A stretch of 64,000 bases of DNA from Paraburkholderia sp. CNPSo 3272 (GCF_024206495.1 NZ_JAMBPQ010000001.1:1-64000), one strand, 5' to 3'. Counted from the stretch's first letter, positions 1 through 9,293 are shown. Notes: generated by a model from the sequence alone, not told the origin. Numbers and translations are program-made.

Positions 1-192
1 AAGCAAGGCCACGCGCGCAGGAAGAAGCAACGCGAATTTACACAGGCCGACATCGAGCAGGTGATCGTCGACCTGGCCGGGCAAAAGCAGCCTTCGCAGG
101 CCCAGCGCAAACCAGGTCATCGATCAGCAGGCGTTAATGGAACAGGGGCGAATGCCCTGCCCGTTCATGATCCGATCTTCGACACTGCGTGA
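1..192 (+). CDS. 3' end of an unidentified ORF, possibly from a mobile element (partial)
   Basis: The frame beginning at the first base stays open for 63 codons and ends at TGA 190-192. Its start lies outside the window. The N-terminal part is basic (ARRKKQREFTQADIEQVIVD), and I do not recognise the family. About 40 bases after the stop come two short direct repeats of the kind found at insertion-sequence ends, so it may be the tail of a transposition gene. This is inference from position only; it could also be a chance open frame. Confidence 0.25.
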   Translation, partial: KQGHARRKKQREFTQADIEQVIVDLAGQKQPSQAQRKPGHRSAGVNGTGANALPVHDPIFDTA

Positions 193-230
193 GCTGCAAC
201 CCGTGAAAGACAAAACCTGAACCCCGCAAA

Positions 231-274
231 AGCGGACACTTGAACTTGGTCGGGAAGCGGACATCTGAAAATGG
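231..274. repeat. Two subterminal direct repeats, possible insertion-sequence end
   Basis: AGCGGACACTTGAACTTGG at 231-249 and AGCGGACATCTGAAAATGG at 256-274 share the first eight bases and most of the rest, 25 bp apart. On the other strand they read as repeated TGTCCGCTT units, like the multiple terminal repeats of IS21-type elements. No complete element is in the window, so this would be one end of an element continuing to the left, or a remnant. Confidence 0.35.
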
Positions 275-313
275 CTTTGACATTCATGTTCGCAAACATT
301 CGTATCCGACGCA

Positions 314-1354
314 TCACCGCATTTCGACAATCACCTTCAACGCCTGCGTGCTGGACGCCTGCGAAAACGTCTCATACGCCTTGGGCATGTCGTCGAACGC
401 AAACCGGTGCGTGATCAGCCGGGTCGGGTCGATCCGTCCGGCGCGGACGGTCTTGAGCAGCATGGGCGTGCTCACTGTGTCGACGAGCCGCGTTGTGATT
501 GCGACGTTGCGGTCCCAGAGCTTATCGAGGAAAAGCGACGCCGGCACGCCATGCACGCCGATGTTCGCAATCACGCCTCCCGGCGCCACGATCTGCTGGC
601 ACAGTTCGAACGTCGCAGGCACGCCAACAGCCTCCATGGCGCAATCCACGCCTACGCCATCCGTGAGTTTCATCACCGCGTCCACGGCGTCGCCGGCGCG
701 CGGATCGATGCACGCCGTCGCGCCGAACTTCTTCGCGCATTCCAGACGGTTGGGGTCCATATCGATCATGATGATCTGCGCGGGCGAATAAAACTGCGCG
801 GTCAGCAGCGCGGCCAGCCCGATCGGCCCTGAGCCGACAATGGCCACCGTGCTGCCGGGTTCGACCTTGCCGTTGAGCACGCCGCATTCGAAGCCCGTCG
901 GCAGGATGTCCGAGAGCATCACGAGCGCGGCTTCGTCGAGGCCGTCGGGAATCCGGTAGAGGCTCGTTTGCGCGTGCGGAGTACGCACGTATTCGGCCTG
1001 CGTGCCGTCGATGCGATTTCCGAGAATCCAGCCGCCTGTTTCGCAGTGCGAATACATGCCGCGCCGGCAGTACTCGCACTGCCCGCAGCTCGAGATGCAC
1101 GAGACGAGCACGTGATCGCCGACTTTCAACGTCGAGACGCCACTGCCGATTTCATGCACGACGCCCACGCCTTCGTGACCGAGAATGCGGCCCGGCTCGC
1201 AACTCGGCACGTCGCCCTTGAGAATGTGGAGATCGGTGCCGCAGATCGTCGTCTTCGAGATCTTGACCACGGCGTCGCCGGGTCCCTGCAAGGCGGGCAT
1301 TGGCCGCGTTTCGAGTGCGAACTTGCCCGGGCCGTTATAGACCAGTGCTTTCAT
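314..1354 (-). CDS. Zinc-dependent alcohol dehydrogenase (MDR family)
   Basis: 346-residue medium-chain dehydrogenase, probably oxidising an alcohol with NAD(P). The start MKALVYNGPG is chosen because GGAGGA lies just upstream; a longer upstream frame has no ribosome site. Visible are the catalytic-zinc region CGTDLHIL, the GHEGVGVV motif, the structural-zinc cysteine cluster CGQCEYCRRGMYSHC and the Rossmann motif VGSGPIGLAALL. The length fits the family. It is a single gene with a 245-base leader that holds a perfect inverted repeat (1452-1488). The porin upstream is on the same strand. The substrate cannot be told from sequence; threonine dehydrogenase-like and isopropanol dehydrogenase-like members share these motifs. 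Confidence 0.9.
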   Translation of the reverse strand: MKALVYNGPGKFALETRPMPALQGPGDAVVKISKTTICGTDLHILKGDVPSCEPGRILGHEGVGVVHEIGSGVSTLKVGDHVLVSCISSCGQCEYCRRGMYSHCETGGWILGNRIDGTQAEYVRTPHAQTSLYRIPDGLDEAALVMLSDILPTGFECGVLNGKVEPGSTVAIVGSGPIGLAALLTAQFYSPAQIIMIDMDPNRLECAKKFGATACIDPRAGDAVDAVMKLTDGVGVDCAMEAVGVPATFELCQQIVAPGGVIANIGVHGVPASLFLDKLWDRNVAITTRLVDTVSTPMLLKTVRAGRIDPTRLITHRFAFDDMPKAYETFSQASSTQALKVIVEMR

Positions 1355-1451
1355 GGTTCCTCCATCGACAACCGGAAATACGCCGGCTCGCCGGGCGCCC
1401 TCCTTTCGGTCCGCGCGCGCGGCGAGTCCGTCGTGCCCTGCAAGGTTTGCA

Positions 1452-1488
1452 TATTTCGATTCACAGGGAGCCACCGTAAATCGAAATA
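1452..1488. repeat. Perfect 10-bp inverted repeat upstream of the alcohol dehydrogenase
   Basis: TATTTCGATT at 1452-1461 and its exact reverse complement AATCGAAATA at 1479-1488 are separated by 17 bases, in the leader of the dehydrogenase gene about 100 bases before its start. The arms are AT-rich in a GC-rich background. It could be a two-half-site operator or an RNA stem-loop. Confidence 0.55.
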
Positions 1489-1598
1489 ACGACGACATCG
1501 CCCTTGCATTCTTGATCGTAGTTCAATGTGCGATGGCTTCGAAGCGATGGCATGGATTTTCATGCGTTAAGCATTGGTTTCTTGCGCTCTCTCAAACG

Positions 1599-2723
1599 CT
1601 AGAACAGATGCCGGATACCGACCTGCACGCCGAACTCGCTCTGACCGGGTCCCGGCGTGAGGAACGAACCCGTCGTAATGCTGGCGCCCGCCATCTTGAA
1701 CTGCGCGGTGCCGTAGTTCCTCAATTCGGAAATCGTGCCGTAAAGCCGCGTCCCCTTGGAGAGATCGTAGTTGACGATCGCCCCGTATTGCAGGGCGTCG
1801 TTGCCGAGATGCGTGCTGTCCTTCGTGTACGCGGCGCCGGTGCCCACACTCAAGAACGGCGTGAAGCGGTAGTCGGCCGAAAGCGAGTACGTGCTGTGCC
1901 AGTCGCCTGCCGTATTCCCAACCGGCCCGGCCGTCGGGTCGTATTTGCCCGCCGGATTGCTGAGCGCATTGCCGGTGGTCGCGGAAATGACGTCGTTGGC
2001 GCGGAAATAGCCGACATAAATGTGTCCCCACCCGTAGTCGAGATTGCCGCCCGCCATGAATTCCTGCACACGGTTGGACGCCGCGGCATTCGCCGCGTTC
2101 AAATAGGCAAGCGCGAGATAGACCGGGCCCTGGGTGGTCTGCACGCCAGCCTGATACACGGCATTGCCTGCGAGCGTGCCGGGCTGGCCGCCCACCGAAT
2201 AATGCAGCTCGACCTGGGTCCCCACGAACTTGGGTGAAATCCACGCAATGTCGTTATCGACGCGCGCCAGCCAGTTCGCAAAGTTGTTGTAGCCCGAGGC
2301 GTAGGTCGCCGCGCTGAAGGCGTCCATATTGCCGCTCCAGGCGAACATCGGCGTGTTCTGCCGGCCGAAGCGCACCTCACCGAAGCCACCGCCCACACCG
2401 ACCCACGCCTGGCGATCGAAGAACCGATAGCTGTTCTGCAGCTTGCCCGTACCCGGATCAAAGCCGCTCTCCAGCGCGAAGTTCACGCGGTATCCGCCGC
2501 CTATGTCCTCCGCGCCGCGCAAGCCCCACCGGCTCGTCATCAAGCCGTTATTGCCGAGCACGGCGAGCGACGTGGTCTTGCCGTCGACTTTCGTGTTCTG
2601 GTAGCCGGCGAACACGTCCAGCACGCCATAGAGCGTCACCGACGATTGTGCCATCGCCGGTGTGCTGGCGACGACGGCCGCGGTGATCGCCGATAAGATA
2701 AGGAATCCTCTATTTAACGACAT
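1599..2723 (-). CDS. Outer-membrane porin, Gram-negative porin family
   Basis: 374-residue trimeric-porin type protein forming a diffusion channel in the outer membrane. It has a signal peptide of about 25 residues ending STPAMA, followed by the typical first beta strand QSSVTLYGVLD. It ends in phenylalanine (QVGIRHLF), the outer-membrane assembly signal. Mid-protein segments such as RWGLRGAEDIGGGY and VGVGGGFGEVRFGRQ are characteristic of Burkholderia porins. The ATG at 2723 is preferred over GTG 2729 because AGGGGA sits eight bases before it. It follows the small membrane-protein gene by 54 bases on the same strand, so the two may be cotranscribed. Confidence 0.92.
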   Translation of the reverse strand: MSLNRGFLILSAITAAVVASTPAMAQSSVTLYGVLDVFAGYQNTKVDGKTTSLAVLGNNGLMTSRWGLRGAEDIGGGYRVNFALESGFDPGTGKLQNSYRFFDRQAWVGVGGGFGEVRFGRQNTPMFAWSGNMDAFSAATYASGYNNFANWLARVDNDIAWISPKFVGTQVELHYSVGGQPGTLAGNAVYQAGVQTTQGPVYLALAYLNAANAAASNRVQEFMAGGNLDYGWGHIYVGYFRANDVISATTGNALSNPAGKYDPTAGPVGNTAGDWHSTYSLSADYRFTPFLSVGTGAAYTKDSTHLGNDALQYGAIVNYDLSKGTRLYGTISELRNYGTAQFKMAGASITTGSFLTPGPGQSEFGVQVGIRHLF

Positions 2724-2777
2724 CGTCACTTTCCCCTGTTGTTGACTTCTTGATAGTTCGTTGCTGACCTGAAGCTG

Positions 2778-3320
2778 TCAGCTTGCGCGGTCGGTCGCGA
2801 GCATGCGCTTCACCACGAGTGCGAGCGGCACGGTGAAGCAAAAGTGCGACATGAAACCGCCGATAATGACGACCGGGTCGTAATAATTGGGATGGTTGTC
2901 GGACGCGATGCTGATCGCCACATGCATGACGATCCACGCCAGAATCGCGTAAAAGAGCGCGACGAATGTGGCTTCGTAGCCGCGGCGGCGGAAATACGGC
3001 CAGATCGCGGCGAACAGCACGCCCCACGCCATGGCGAAGAAGAAATGGATGGCAGTCCCGAGGAAATACGCCCAGATGCCGAGTGAGTCCTGGACGCCCT
3101 TGCCGAACACGAGGCCGGTCGCGTTGCGGGGGATGCCCGCAAGCGGCATGAGATGCTGGGCGCCGACCCAGATAAGTGCCTCATAAATCCAGATGATCAC
3201 CGCGCCCGTCAAGCCCCCGGCCACGCCGGCGCGCAAGATTGCCCCCAGCGACGGCTTGCCGTCGATTTCCGTTCTCGTCCCTTGATACCCGCCCTCACCT
3301 ACGTTTGCATTGCCGCTCAT
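2778..3320 (-). CDS. Small inner-membrane protein, possibly YagU-like (DUF1440)
   Basis: 180-residue integral membrane protein of unproven function. The start at MSGNANVGEGG is fixed by GGAGGAGACGGCG directly upstream; a longer open frame lacks a ribosome site. After a hydrophilic N-terminus of about 25 residues there are roughly four hydrophobic segments, including GVAGGLTGAVIIWIYEALIW, IHFFFAMAWGVLFAAIWPYF, FVALFYAILAWIVMHVAISI and a C-terminal one. The pattern resembles the YagU family linked to acid resistance in E. coli, but similarity is judged by eye. It probably shares a transcript with the porin downstream. Confidence 0.7.
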   Translation of the reverse strand: MSGNANVGEGGYQGTRTEIDGKPSLGAILRAGVAGGLTGAVIIWIYEALIWVGAQHLMPLAGIPRNATGLVFGKGVQDSLGIWAYFLGTAIHFFFAMAWGVLFAAIWPYFRRRGYEATFVALFYAILAWIVMHVAISIASDNHPNYYDPVVIIGGFMSHFCFTVPLALVVKRMLATDRAS

Positions 3321-3625
3321 CGCCGTCTCCTCCTGTCGTACTGCACGAAATGCTTTTCGCCAGGATAGAAACGGGGCTTGCGGAAAACTACATCGGGTTA
3401 ACAGCAGGCGAGAGGCGCTCAGGGGCAAGAAAGCGCGCGCAAGGCGTGCCCGTGGCTCGCGATGAGCAGCGCAGCGCCAAGCTGGACAAGGCCAGGCGCA
3501 ATTCATCGGTCCACTGCGGGAGGCCGGCAGACCGGCTTGCAGACCCGATCGCCGATAAGAGAAATCGATACGGAGGAAACGACTTCGCAACGCCAGGTAT
3601 GCAAACGCGCTGCAACTGCGGCCAC
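3321..3625. other. Gene-free stretch between the small membrane protein and the efflux permease
   Basis: 305 bases with no convincing gene. It lies upstream of the 2778-3320 gene and downstream of the RND permease stop, so it must hold the promoter of the former. I see no clear promoter box or terminator hairpin. Open frames here run antisense to neighbours and lack ribosome sites. Confidence 0.5.
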
Positions 3626-6600
3626 TCACCTCTCCCCTTTTACTCGAAGCAGGAGGCGCAGCAGCACGGGCAGCACCAGCAGCACGAGCGGCATCTGCAC
3701 GATCAAGCCGGAGATGATCGCGACGGCGAGCGGTTGCTGCATCGCGGAACCTTGGCCTATCGCGAAGGCAAGCGGCAGCAGCGCGAGAATGGCTGCGATG
3801 GTCGTCATCGCGATGGGCCGCAGGCGGTTGCGGCCGGCGGCCTGCAACGCCTCCTCGAGCGGCACGCCTTCGTCGCGTACGAGCCCCTGAAACTCGGAAA
3901 CATAGAAGATCGCGACCTCCGTCACGATGCCGACGATCATCGTCATGCCCATCATCGCGGAGATGTTAAGTTCGATCCCCGTCACCCACAGTCCGATGAA
4001 AACCGCGCCGGTGGCGAGCAACGGCATCGCCATCACCGCGAGGGCCACGCGAAAGCGCTCGTAGAGGAAAAGCAGCAGGCCGAACACCAGCGCCACGGCA
4101 GCGCCGAACACCGCGAGCAGCCCCTTGAAGGCGATCTGCTGTTGCTGGTACAAGCCGCCAAGTTCGTAGTAGACGCCCGTTGGCAGGAGCGCGGGATCGG
4201 CGAGCACGCGCTGCACGTCGGCAATGGTCGAGCCGAGGTCCCGCCCATCGATGCGCGCCGTCACCGCTACCATGCGCTTGAGGTTGTCGCGACTGATCTC
4301 GGGCTGGCCGCTCACGTGCACCGGGTCGGCAACGCGTGAAAGCGCGAAGACGTGCCCATCCGGCGCGCGCAACGGCAGGCGCGCGAGTTCGGTGTCCGTC
4401 ATTTGCAGCGCACCTTGCGCCCGCACGCGCACACCAACCGTCTTGGGGCCGTTCTGGAACTGCGTCGCCACGTTGCCGTCCAGCAGATCCGAGACCTGCT
4501 GCGCGACTGCTTGCGGGTCCATGCCCTCGGCAGCCGCGGCGTCGGGCCGGATGCGCAGATCGATGGCATCGCCGGCTGGATTGATGCCGTCGTTCACGTC
4601 GACGATGCCGCCAATATTGCCGATGCGTGCGGCCACACGCCTGGCGGTCGTGTCGAGCACATGAGAGTCGTCCGAGTAGATCTTGATCTGCACGGGCTGC
4701 GGAACCGCCGTGAGGTCGCCGATCAGGTCCTCCATCAACTGCGCAAGCTCCACGCTTACACCCGGCACGTTTGTTTCGATCTGCGAACGGATCTCCTCCA
4801 TCACCGTGTCGATCGGTTCGCGGCTACCCGACTTCAGGCGCACGAAGAAGTCCCCCTTGTTCGGCTCGTTCAGGTCGCCGCCAAGTCCGGCGCCGGTGCG
4901 GCGTGAATACGTCGCCACATTCGGGTTCGCGCGAATGATCGCTTCGATTTGTTGCATCAGTCGATCGGTCTCGGTGATCGAAGTGCCCGGCTGCGTGTGA
5001 TAGTCGAGCACGAAACCGCCCTCGTCCATCGACGGCATGAAGCCGCTCCCGACCCGCGTAAACGCGAGCGCCGAAAGCAGCGCAAGCGGAACCACGAGCG
5101 CGAGCACCCACAGGGGCCGCGCGCTCACGCGCGAGACGAGCCGCGCATAGGCACTGTTGAGCCATGCGGCGAAGCGCGTTTCGCGATGCTCCTCGGCATC
5201 TTTCGCCGTGAGCCAGCGATCGCAGAGAATCGGGATGGCGAGCCACGTGACGAGGAACGAAATAAAGAGCGCGCTCGCCATCGTCACCGAAAGCGCCTTG
5301 AAGAACGCTCCGGTTACGCCCGAGAGAAACGCCAGCGGCACGAAGATGATGAGCGTTGCCGCGGAAGAGCCGGCGAGCGGCCGCGTGAATTCGAGAGCCG
5401 CACTCATCACGCGGCCATGAAACGCATGTGCGCCGGCTTCGCGCATACGCCGCGCGATGTGCTCGATCATCACGATTGCATCGTCGATCACGAGTCCCAC
5501 CGCCGCCGCCATCCCGCCGAGCGTCATGATGTTGAAGCCCATGCCAAACACGTCGAGCAGCAGAATGGTCGCAGCCATCACGATGGGCACGAGCGCCACG
5601 GCGATGAGCGTGATCTTCGTGTTGCGCAGAAATACGAATAGCGTGAGCGCCGCGAGCACCACGCCAATCATGATGGCATCGCGTACGCTGGTGGCCGAGG
5701 CGATCACGAGCTCGCTCTGGTCGTACCAGTTCGAGAGCGTCACACCGTGAGGCATCTGCGGGCCAAAGTCCTTCAGGCGCGCGCGAATCGCCTGCGCCAT
5801 CGCCACGCTGTTCGCGCCGGGCTGCTGGTAGACGTTGATCAGCACGGCGTCCTGACCATCGGCGGTCACGCGGATCCATTGCGGCACGGTCCCCTGGGTG
5901 ACAGTAGCCACGTCGCGCAGGCGGATCTGCGTCGCGCCTGCGGAGGACACAACCACGTTTTTCAGCGTATCGAGCCCGCTGAAAGCGGAATTCGCCACGA
6001 CGAGAAAAAGCTTGTCGTGGTCCTCGATGCGCCCGGTGGCCATCAGCACGTTGCCCGCGCCGATCGCGCGGGAGATATCGGCGACCGAGAGCTTGTACGT
6101 CGCGAGGCGCGCGGGATCGACGGCAACTTCGAGTTCGTCGCGCGCCCCGCCCGTCACGTCCACGCGCGCCACGCCCGCGACGGAAGAAAGCAGCGGACGC
6201 AACTGGAACTGGGCGAGGTCGTAGAGCTGCGAGAGCGACAAGCGCGACGACGTCAGGCTGTATGCGAGCACCGGAAACACAGTCGGGTCCATCCGCCGCA
6301 CCTGCATGCTGGTGCCGGGGGGCAGCGTCGCGAGGATCTCGGCAATGGCCGACTGCGCCTGCAACGTGGCTTGCGCCATGTCCGTGCCCCAGTCGAAATT
6401 CAGCGAAATTTCTGCTGCGCCCCGGCTCGTGCGGGATTCCACGTCGCGCACGTTCGGCACGCGCCGCAACGCCTCTTCCACCGGCATGGTGACGAGCGTC
6501 GCCATCTGTTCGGCCGGACGGTCGCCCGCGTCGAGCGAGATCACGGCGCGAGGAAAGGAAACGTTCGGAAAAAGCGAGATCGGCAGACGCAACGCGGTGA

Positions 6601-6679
6601 GCGCACCGGCAAGCGCCGCAAGCCCGATCACGAACAGCAGCGAACGACGGTGGCGCTGCATCCACTGGCTGAACGTCAT
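3626..6679 (-). CDS. RND efflux transporter permease
   Basis: 1017-residue inner-membrane proton-driven pump of a tripartite efflux system. The start MTFSQWMQRH overlaps the adaptor stop by 4 bases (ATGA), showing translational coupling. The first transmembrane helix is followed by the usual periplasmic start PISLFPNVSFPR. Transmembrane segment 4 carries the paired aspartates GLVIDDAIVMIE, at roughly residue 400, typical of drug and hydrophobe pumps (HAE1-like) rather than heavy-metal pumps. A second cluster of helices follows the second periplasmic loop, giving the usual 12-helix plan. The substrate is unknown. It is the last gene of a three-gene operon reading from 9293 to 3626. Confidence 0.95.
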   Translation of the reverse strand: MTFSQWMQRHRRSLLFVIGLAALAGALTALRLPISLFPNVSFPRAVISLDAGDRPAEQMATLVTMPVEEALRRVPNVRDVESRTSRGAAEISLNFDWGTDMAQATLQAQSAIAEILATLPPGTSMQVRRMDPTVFPVLAYSLTSSRLSLSQLYDLAQFQLRPLLSSVAGVARVDVTGGARDELEVAVDPARLATYKLSVADISRAIGAGNVLMATGRIEDHDKLFLVVANSAFSGLDTLKNVVVSSAGATQIRLRDVATVTQGTVPQWIRVTADGQDAVLINVYQQPGANSVAMAQAIRARLKDFGPQMPHGVTLSNWYDQSELVIASATSVRDAIMIGVVLAALTLFVFLRNTKITLIAVALVPIVMAATILLLDVFGMGFNIMTLGGMAAAVGLVIDDAIVMIEHIARRMREAGAHAFHGRVMSAALEFTRPLAGSSAATLIIFVPLAFLSGVTGAFFKALSVTMASALFISFLVTWLAIPILCDRWLTAKDAEEHRETRFAAWLNSAYARLVSRVSARPLWVLALVVPLALLSALAFTRVGSGFMPSMDEGGFVLDYHTQPGTSITETDRLMQQIEAIIRANPNVATYSRRTGAGLGGDLNEPNKGDFFVRLKSGSREPIDTVMEEIRSQIETNVPGVSVELAQLMEDLIGDLTAVPQPVQIKIYSDDSHVLDTTARRVAARIGNIGGIVDVNDGINPAGDAIDLRIRPDAAAAEGMDPQAVAQQVSDLLDGNVATQFQNGPKTVGVRVRAQGALQMTDTELARLPLRAPDGHVFALSRVADPVHVSGQPEISRDNLKRMVAVTARIDGRDLGSTIADVQRVLADPALLPTGVYYELGGLYQQQQIAFKGLLAVFGAAVALVFGLLLFLYERFRVALAVMAMPLLATGAVFIGLWVTGIELNISAMMGMTMIVGIVTEVAIFYVSEFQGLVRDEGVPLEEALQAAGRNRLRPIAMTTIAAILALLPLAFAIGQGSAMQQPLAVAIISGLIVQMPLVLLVLPVLLRLLLRVKGER

Positions 6680-7815
6680 CGCGCGCCGCCCTTCGCCACG
6701 CGCACGGCCATGCCGTCTTCGAGTTCGTAGTTGCCAACGACGACGAGCGGGCGCGATGCGTCGAGCGCACCATCCACGCCGTAGGTATCGCCTTGCTCGA
6801 CTTTCACGTTCACATCGACGCGGTGCGCCTTGCTGTTCGATGCGACCTGAAATACATAGCTGCCCTTCGCGTCGTGCAGCACCGCGGCGCGCGGCACGTT
6901 CCACCACGTGCCGGCCTGCGTGTCGATGTCGGCCCGCACGCGCGTCCCCGGCAGGAACGCGGTGCCCGCGAGCGGCACGTTCGCACTCACGTTCACGAGC
7001 TGGCTCTGCGCGTCGATGGCTGCGCCGACGAGCACGATGCGCCCTTGCGAACGCTGCGAACCGAGCGAGGCGGACAGAGGGCGCAGCACCACACGATCTC
7101 CGGGGCGCAGCGTGAGCGCGTCGGCCGGTTCGACGCCCAGCGAGATGTTCGCGGCATTGTCCGCGGAGCCATTCGATGCAACGACCTGGGCGAGTGCCGT
7201 GCCCGCCTGGATCCGGTCGCCCGCCACCGCGGCAAGCTGCCCGATGACGCCGGCCACCGGCGCCGCGATCGTTTTCGAACCCGGCGCAATGCCCGTTGCT
7301 TGCTGCGCAGCGAGCGCCTGCTGTGCGTCATCCAACGCTTTTTGCGCCGCGGCGAGCTGCGATTGCGTGGCGAGACCGTCGTGAAAGAGCGAGCCGGTGC
7401 GCGCGAGTTCGCCACGTGCGAGTGTCGCTGCGCTTTGTGCCTGCGTATACGCGATTACGGCGTTTGGATCGGCTTGCACGATGAAGAGCGCAGCGCCCTT
7501 CGCGACGGTCTGGCCGGGCTGCACGAGCACGCGCGTCACGCGGGCGAGATACGGAAGGCTGATGGTCGTGGCGTTGGAGGCCGCAGAGGCGACCGCGCCA
7601 TACGCGACGACAGTTTGGGCGACCGGCTGGCGCGTCGCCTGCACGACCTGCACGGCGGCGGATGGCGCAGGCGTGCTGCCCGAAGCGGCGGCGTCATCTG
7701 CACGTGCCGCATGCGGTGCAAAAAGCGCTGCGCCAGCGGCGAGCGCGGCCGCTGCGCCAAGTGCGCAGACGGCGACACGCGTGCGCGTGCCGGAAAGAAA
7801 GCGGTGCTCAGTCAT
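6676..7815 (-). CDS. RND efflux periplasmic adaptor (membrane fusion protein)
   Basis: 379-residue periplasmic protein linking the inner-membrane pump to the outer-membrane channel. An N-terminal signal segment (roughly residues 13-40, ending ARA) is followed by a lipoyl-like half (LPYLARVTRVLVQPGQTVAK), a coiled hairpin rich in Ala and Gln (ARTGSLFHDGLATQSQLAAA) and the second lipoyl half (TIAAPVAGVIGQLAAVAGD). Beta-barrel and membrane-proximal domains come after. ATG 7815 lies five bases after the stop of the outer-membrane gene; a TTG at 7824 would overlap it. No strong ribosome site is visible, so coupling to the upstream gene is likely. Confidence 0.93.
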   Translation of the reverse strand: MTEHRFLSGTRTRVAVCALGAAAALAAGAALFAPHAARADDAAASGSTPAPSAAVQVVQATRQPVAQTVVAYGAVASAASNATTISLPYLARVTRVLVQPGQTVAKGAALFIVQADPNAVIAYTQAQSAATLARGELARTGSLFHDGLATQSQLAAAQKALDDAQQALAAQQATGIAPGSKTIAAPVAGVIGQLAAVAGDRIQAGTALAQVVASNGSADNAANISLGVEPADALTLRPGDRVVLRPLSASLGSQRSQGRIVLVGAAIDAQSQLVNVSANVPLAGTAFLPGTRVRADIDTQAGTWWNVPRAAVLHDAKGSYVFQVASNSKAHRVDVNVKVEQGDTYGVDGALDASRPLVVVGNYELEDGMAVRVAKGGAR

Positions 7816-7820
7816 AGAGA

Positions 7821-9293
7821 TCAACGTGCAACGATGGTATTGTTGAGCGCGCTTTCAGCAGTGGCGCCTCGCGCGGACGGAGACTGATCAGGATCGGGGA
7901 TCGCGCTGCCGAGCAGCGCCTGGAGACCGATGCGTTGCTCGGCTAGCGCTTCGCGCGCAGTGGCGGCATCGATGCGACGCGCGAGCGCAGCGCTTTGCGC
8001 GTCGACGTACTGGCCGAGCACGATGTTGCGCGCCGCGTAGGCGTCGCGCGCCTGCGCGGCGGCACGCTCGAGCCCCGGCAGCGCAGCGTCATACTGATCG
8101 AGTTGATGCGCAGCAATCGCGCTGTCTGCGCGCAGGTGGGCGATATCGGCGTAAGCCGCGTTCAGCCGTGTCTGGTATTCGTCGGCGAGACGCTGTCGCG
8201 TGGCCTGCTCGATGGCGATATTGCCGCGATTGCGGTTGAAGACCGGCAGGGTGAGGTTGATCGCGAAGCCGCTCGTGTAGATTTCCGAAGTGTCGCGCTG
8301 GCGCGTAAAGCCCACCGAAAGACTAGGGAACTGATTGAGGATCGCGGCGCGGTACTTCTGCTCCTGCGCCTCGTAGCCGGCCTGCAGCGCGATCAGGTCG
8401 GGACGGCGCTGCGCCAGCTTCGCGACGGCGGCGTCGAGCGTGCCATCGGGCATCGGCGTGACTGCAGTGTCGCCAGTGAGCGTCAGCGTCGTGTCGGGCG
8501 CGAGGCCGAGCAGCGCATTGAGGTCATGGTGCGTCTGCTCGCGCGCGTGCAGCATGTCTGTGTATTGCTTGCGGGCGTCCTCGTAGGCGGTAAGCGACGC
8601 GGTGACGCCGTCCGCCGTCATATTGTGCTCGCTCGCCGCGTGCGCGGTGCGTTCGTAACGCGTGCGGGCGAGCGCCGTCTGCTGCTCGAGCAGCGGAAAC
8701 ACCTCATCCTGAAAGCGCGCTCTCACGTACAGCTGCTTCGCCTGCGCCACGACCTGCCATTCCTGCCAGAGCAGACCGAGATCGGTCTTGCGAACCGTGG
8801 CGTTGGCGGACTTCGTGTTCGCGCTACGCGTGACAATCGCCATCACATCCATGCTCAGGCCGTAGCTGAACGCGCGCGACAACCCAACAGCGCCGGGATA
8901 GTCGCTGGAGATGCTCACCTGCGGATCCGGTAAGAGTCCTGCTGAAAACGCCTGCGCTTGTGCAATCCCCAGATCGTCACGCGCAAGTTTCAGGTCGGGA
9001 TTATTAGCGACGGCCAGCATCGCAACGTCTTCGATGTCGAAGCCGTTCGACGGATCGAAGCGATGTGCCGCAAGCTCGGGCAACGGCATTTTCGCGGGAT
9101 CGATCTGCACCCGTGCGAGCGCATCCTGCGTGGTCAACGAAGGTCCCGTAGCCAATGGCTGCGCCTTGTAGCTTGCGCAACCGGCAAGCAGTGCGGTGCC
9201 CGATGCGAAGGCGACGAGCGTGGCGCACGCGCGACTCGGGATGTTGAAGTGAAAGACGCGCGGATACATCGCGCGAGACTGCGGGCTGGACAA
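7821..9293 (-). CDS. TolC-type outer-membrane efflux lipoprotein
   Basis: Outer-membrane channel of the tripartite pump, 490 residues from the proposed start. A lipobox LLAGC near residue 32 predicts an acylated, periplasm-anchored protein. The rest shows two repeated long helical regions rich in Ala, Gln and Arg (AVANNPDLKLARDDLGIAQA; AAQARDAYAARNIVLGQYVD), as in the TolC/OprM family. Start: TTG 9293 has GAGGA seven bases upstream, whereas ATG 9269 (MYPRVFHF) has no ribosome site. The TTG is preferred but ATG 9269 is possible; both keep the lipobox. Placing the outer-membrane gene first in the operon is less common than adaptor-first order. Confidence 0.9.
   Translation of the reverse strand: MSSPQSRAMYPRVFHFNIPSRACATLVAFASGTALLAGCASYKAQPLATGPSLTTQDALARVQIDPAKMPLPELAAHRFDPSNGFDIEDVAMLAVANNPDLKLARDDLGIAQAQAFSAGLLPDPQVSISSDYPGAVGLSRAFSYGLSMDVMAIVTRSANTKSANATVRKTDLGLLWQEWQVVAQAKQLYVRARFQDEVFPLLEQQTALARTRYERTAHAASEHNMTADGVTASLTAYEDARKQYTDMLHAREQTHHDLNALLGLAPDTTLTLTGDTAVTPMPDGTLDAAVAKLAQRRPDLIALQAGYEAQEQKYRAAILNQFPSLSVGFTRQRDTSEIYTSGFAINLTLPVFNRNRGNIAIEQATRQRLADEYQTRLNAAYADIAHLRADSAIAAHQLDQYDAALPGLERAAAQARDAYAARNIVLGQYVDAQSAALARRIDAATAREALAEQRIGLQALLGSAIPDPDQSPSARGATAESALNNTIVAR

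Noticed and set aside
4824..6773. Long open frame on the same strand as the RND permease in another frame
   Set aside because: Composition is dominated by Arg and Ala; it is a shadow of the permease gene with no domain.
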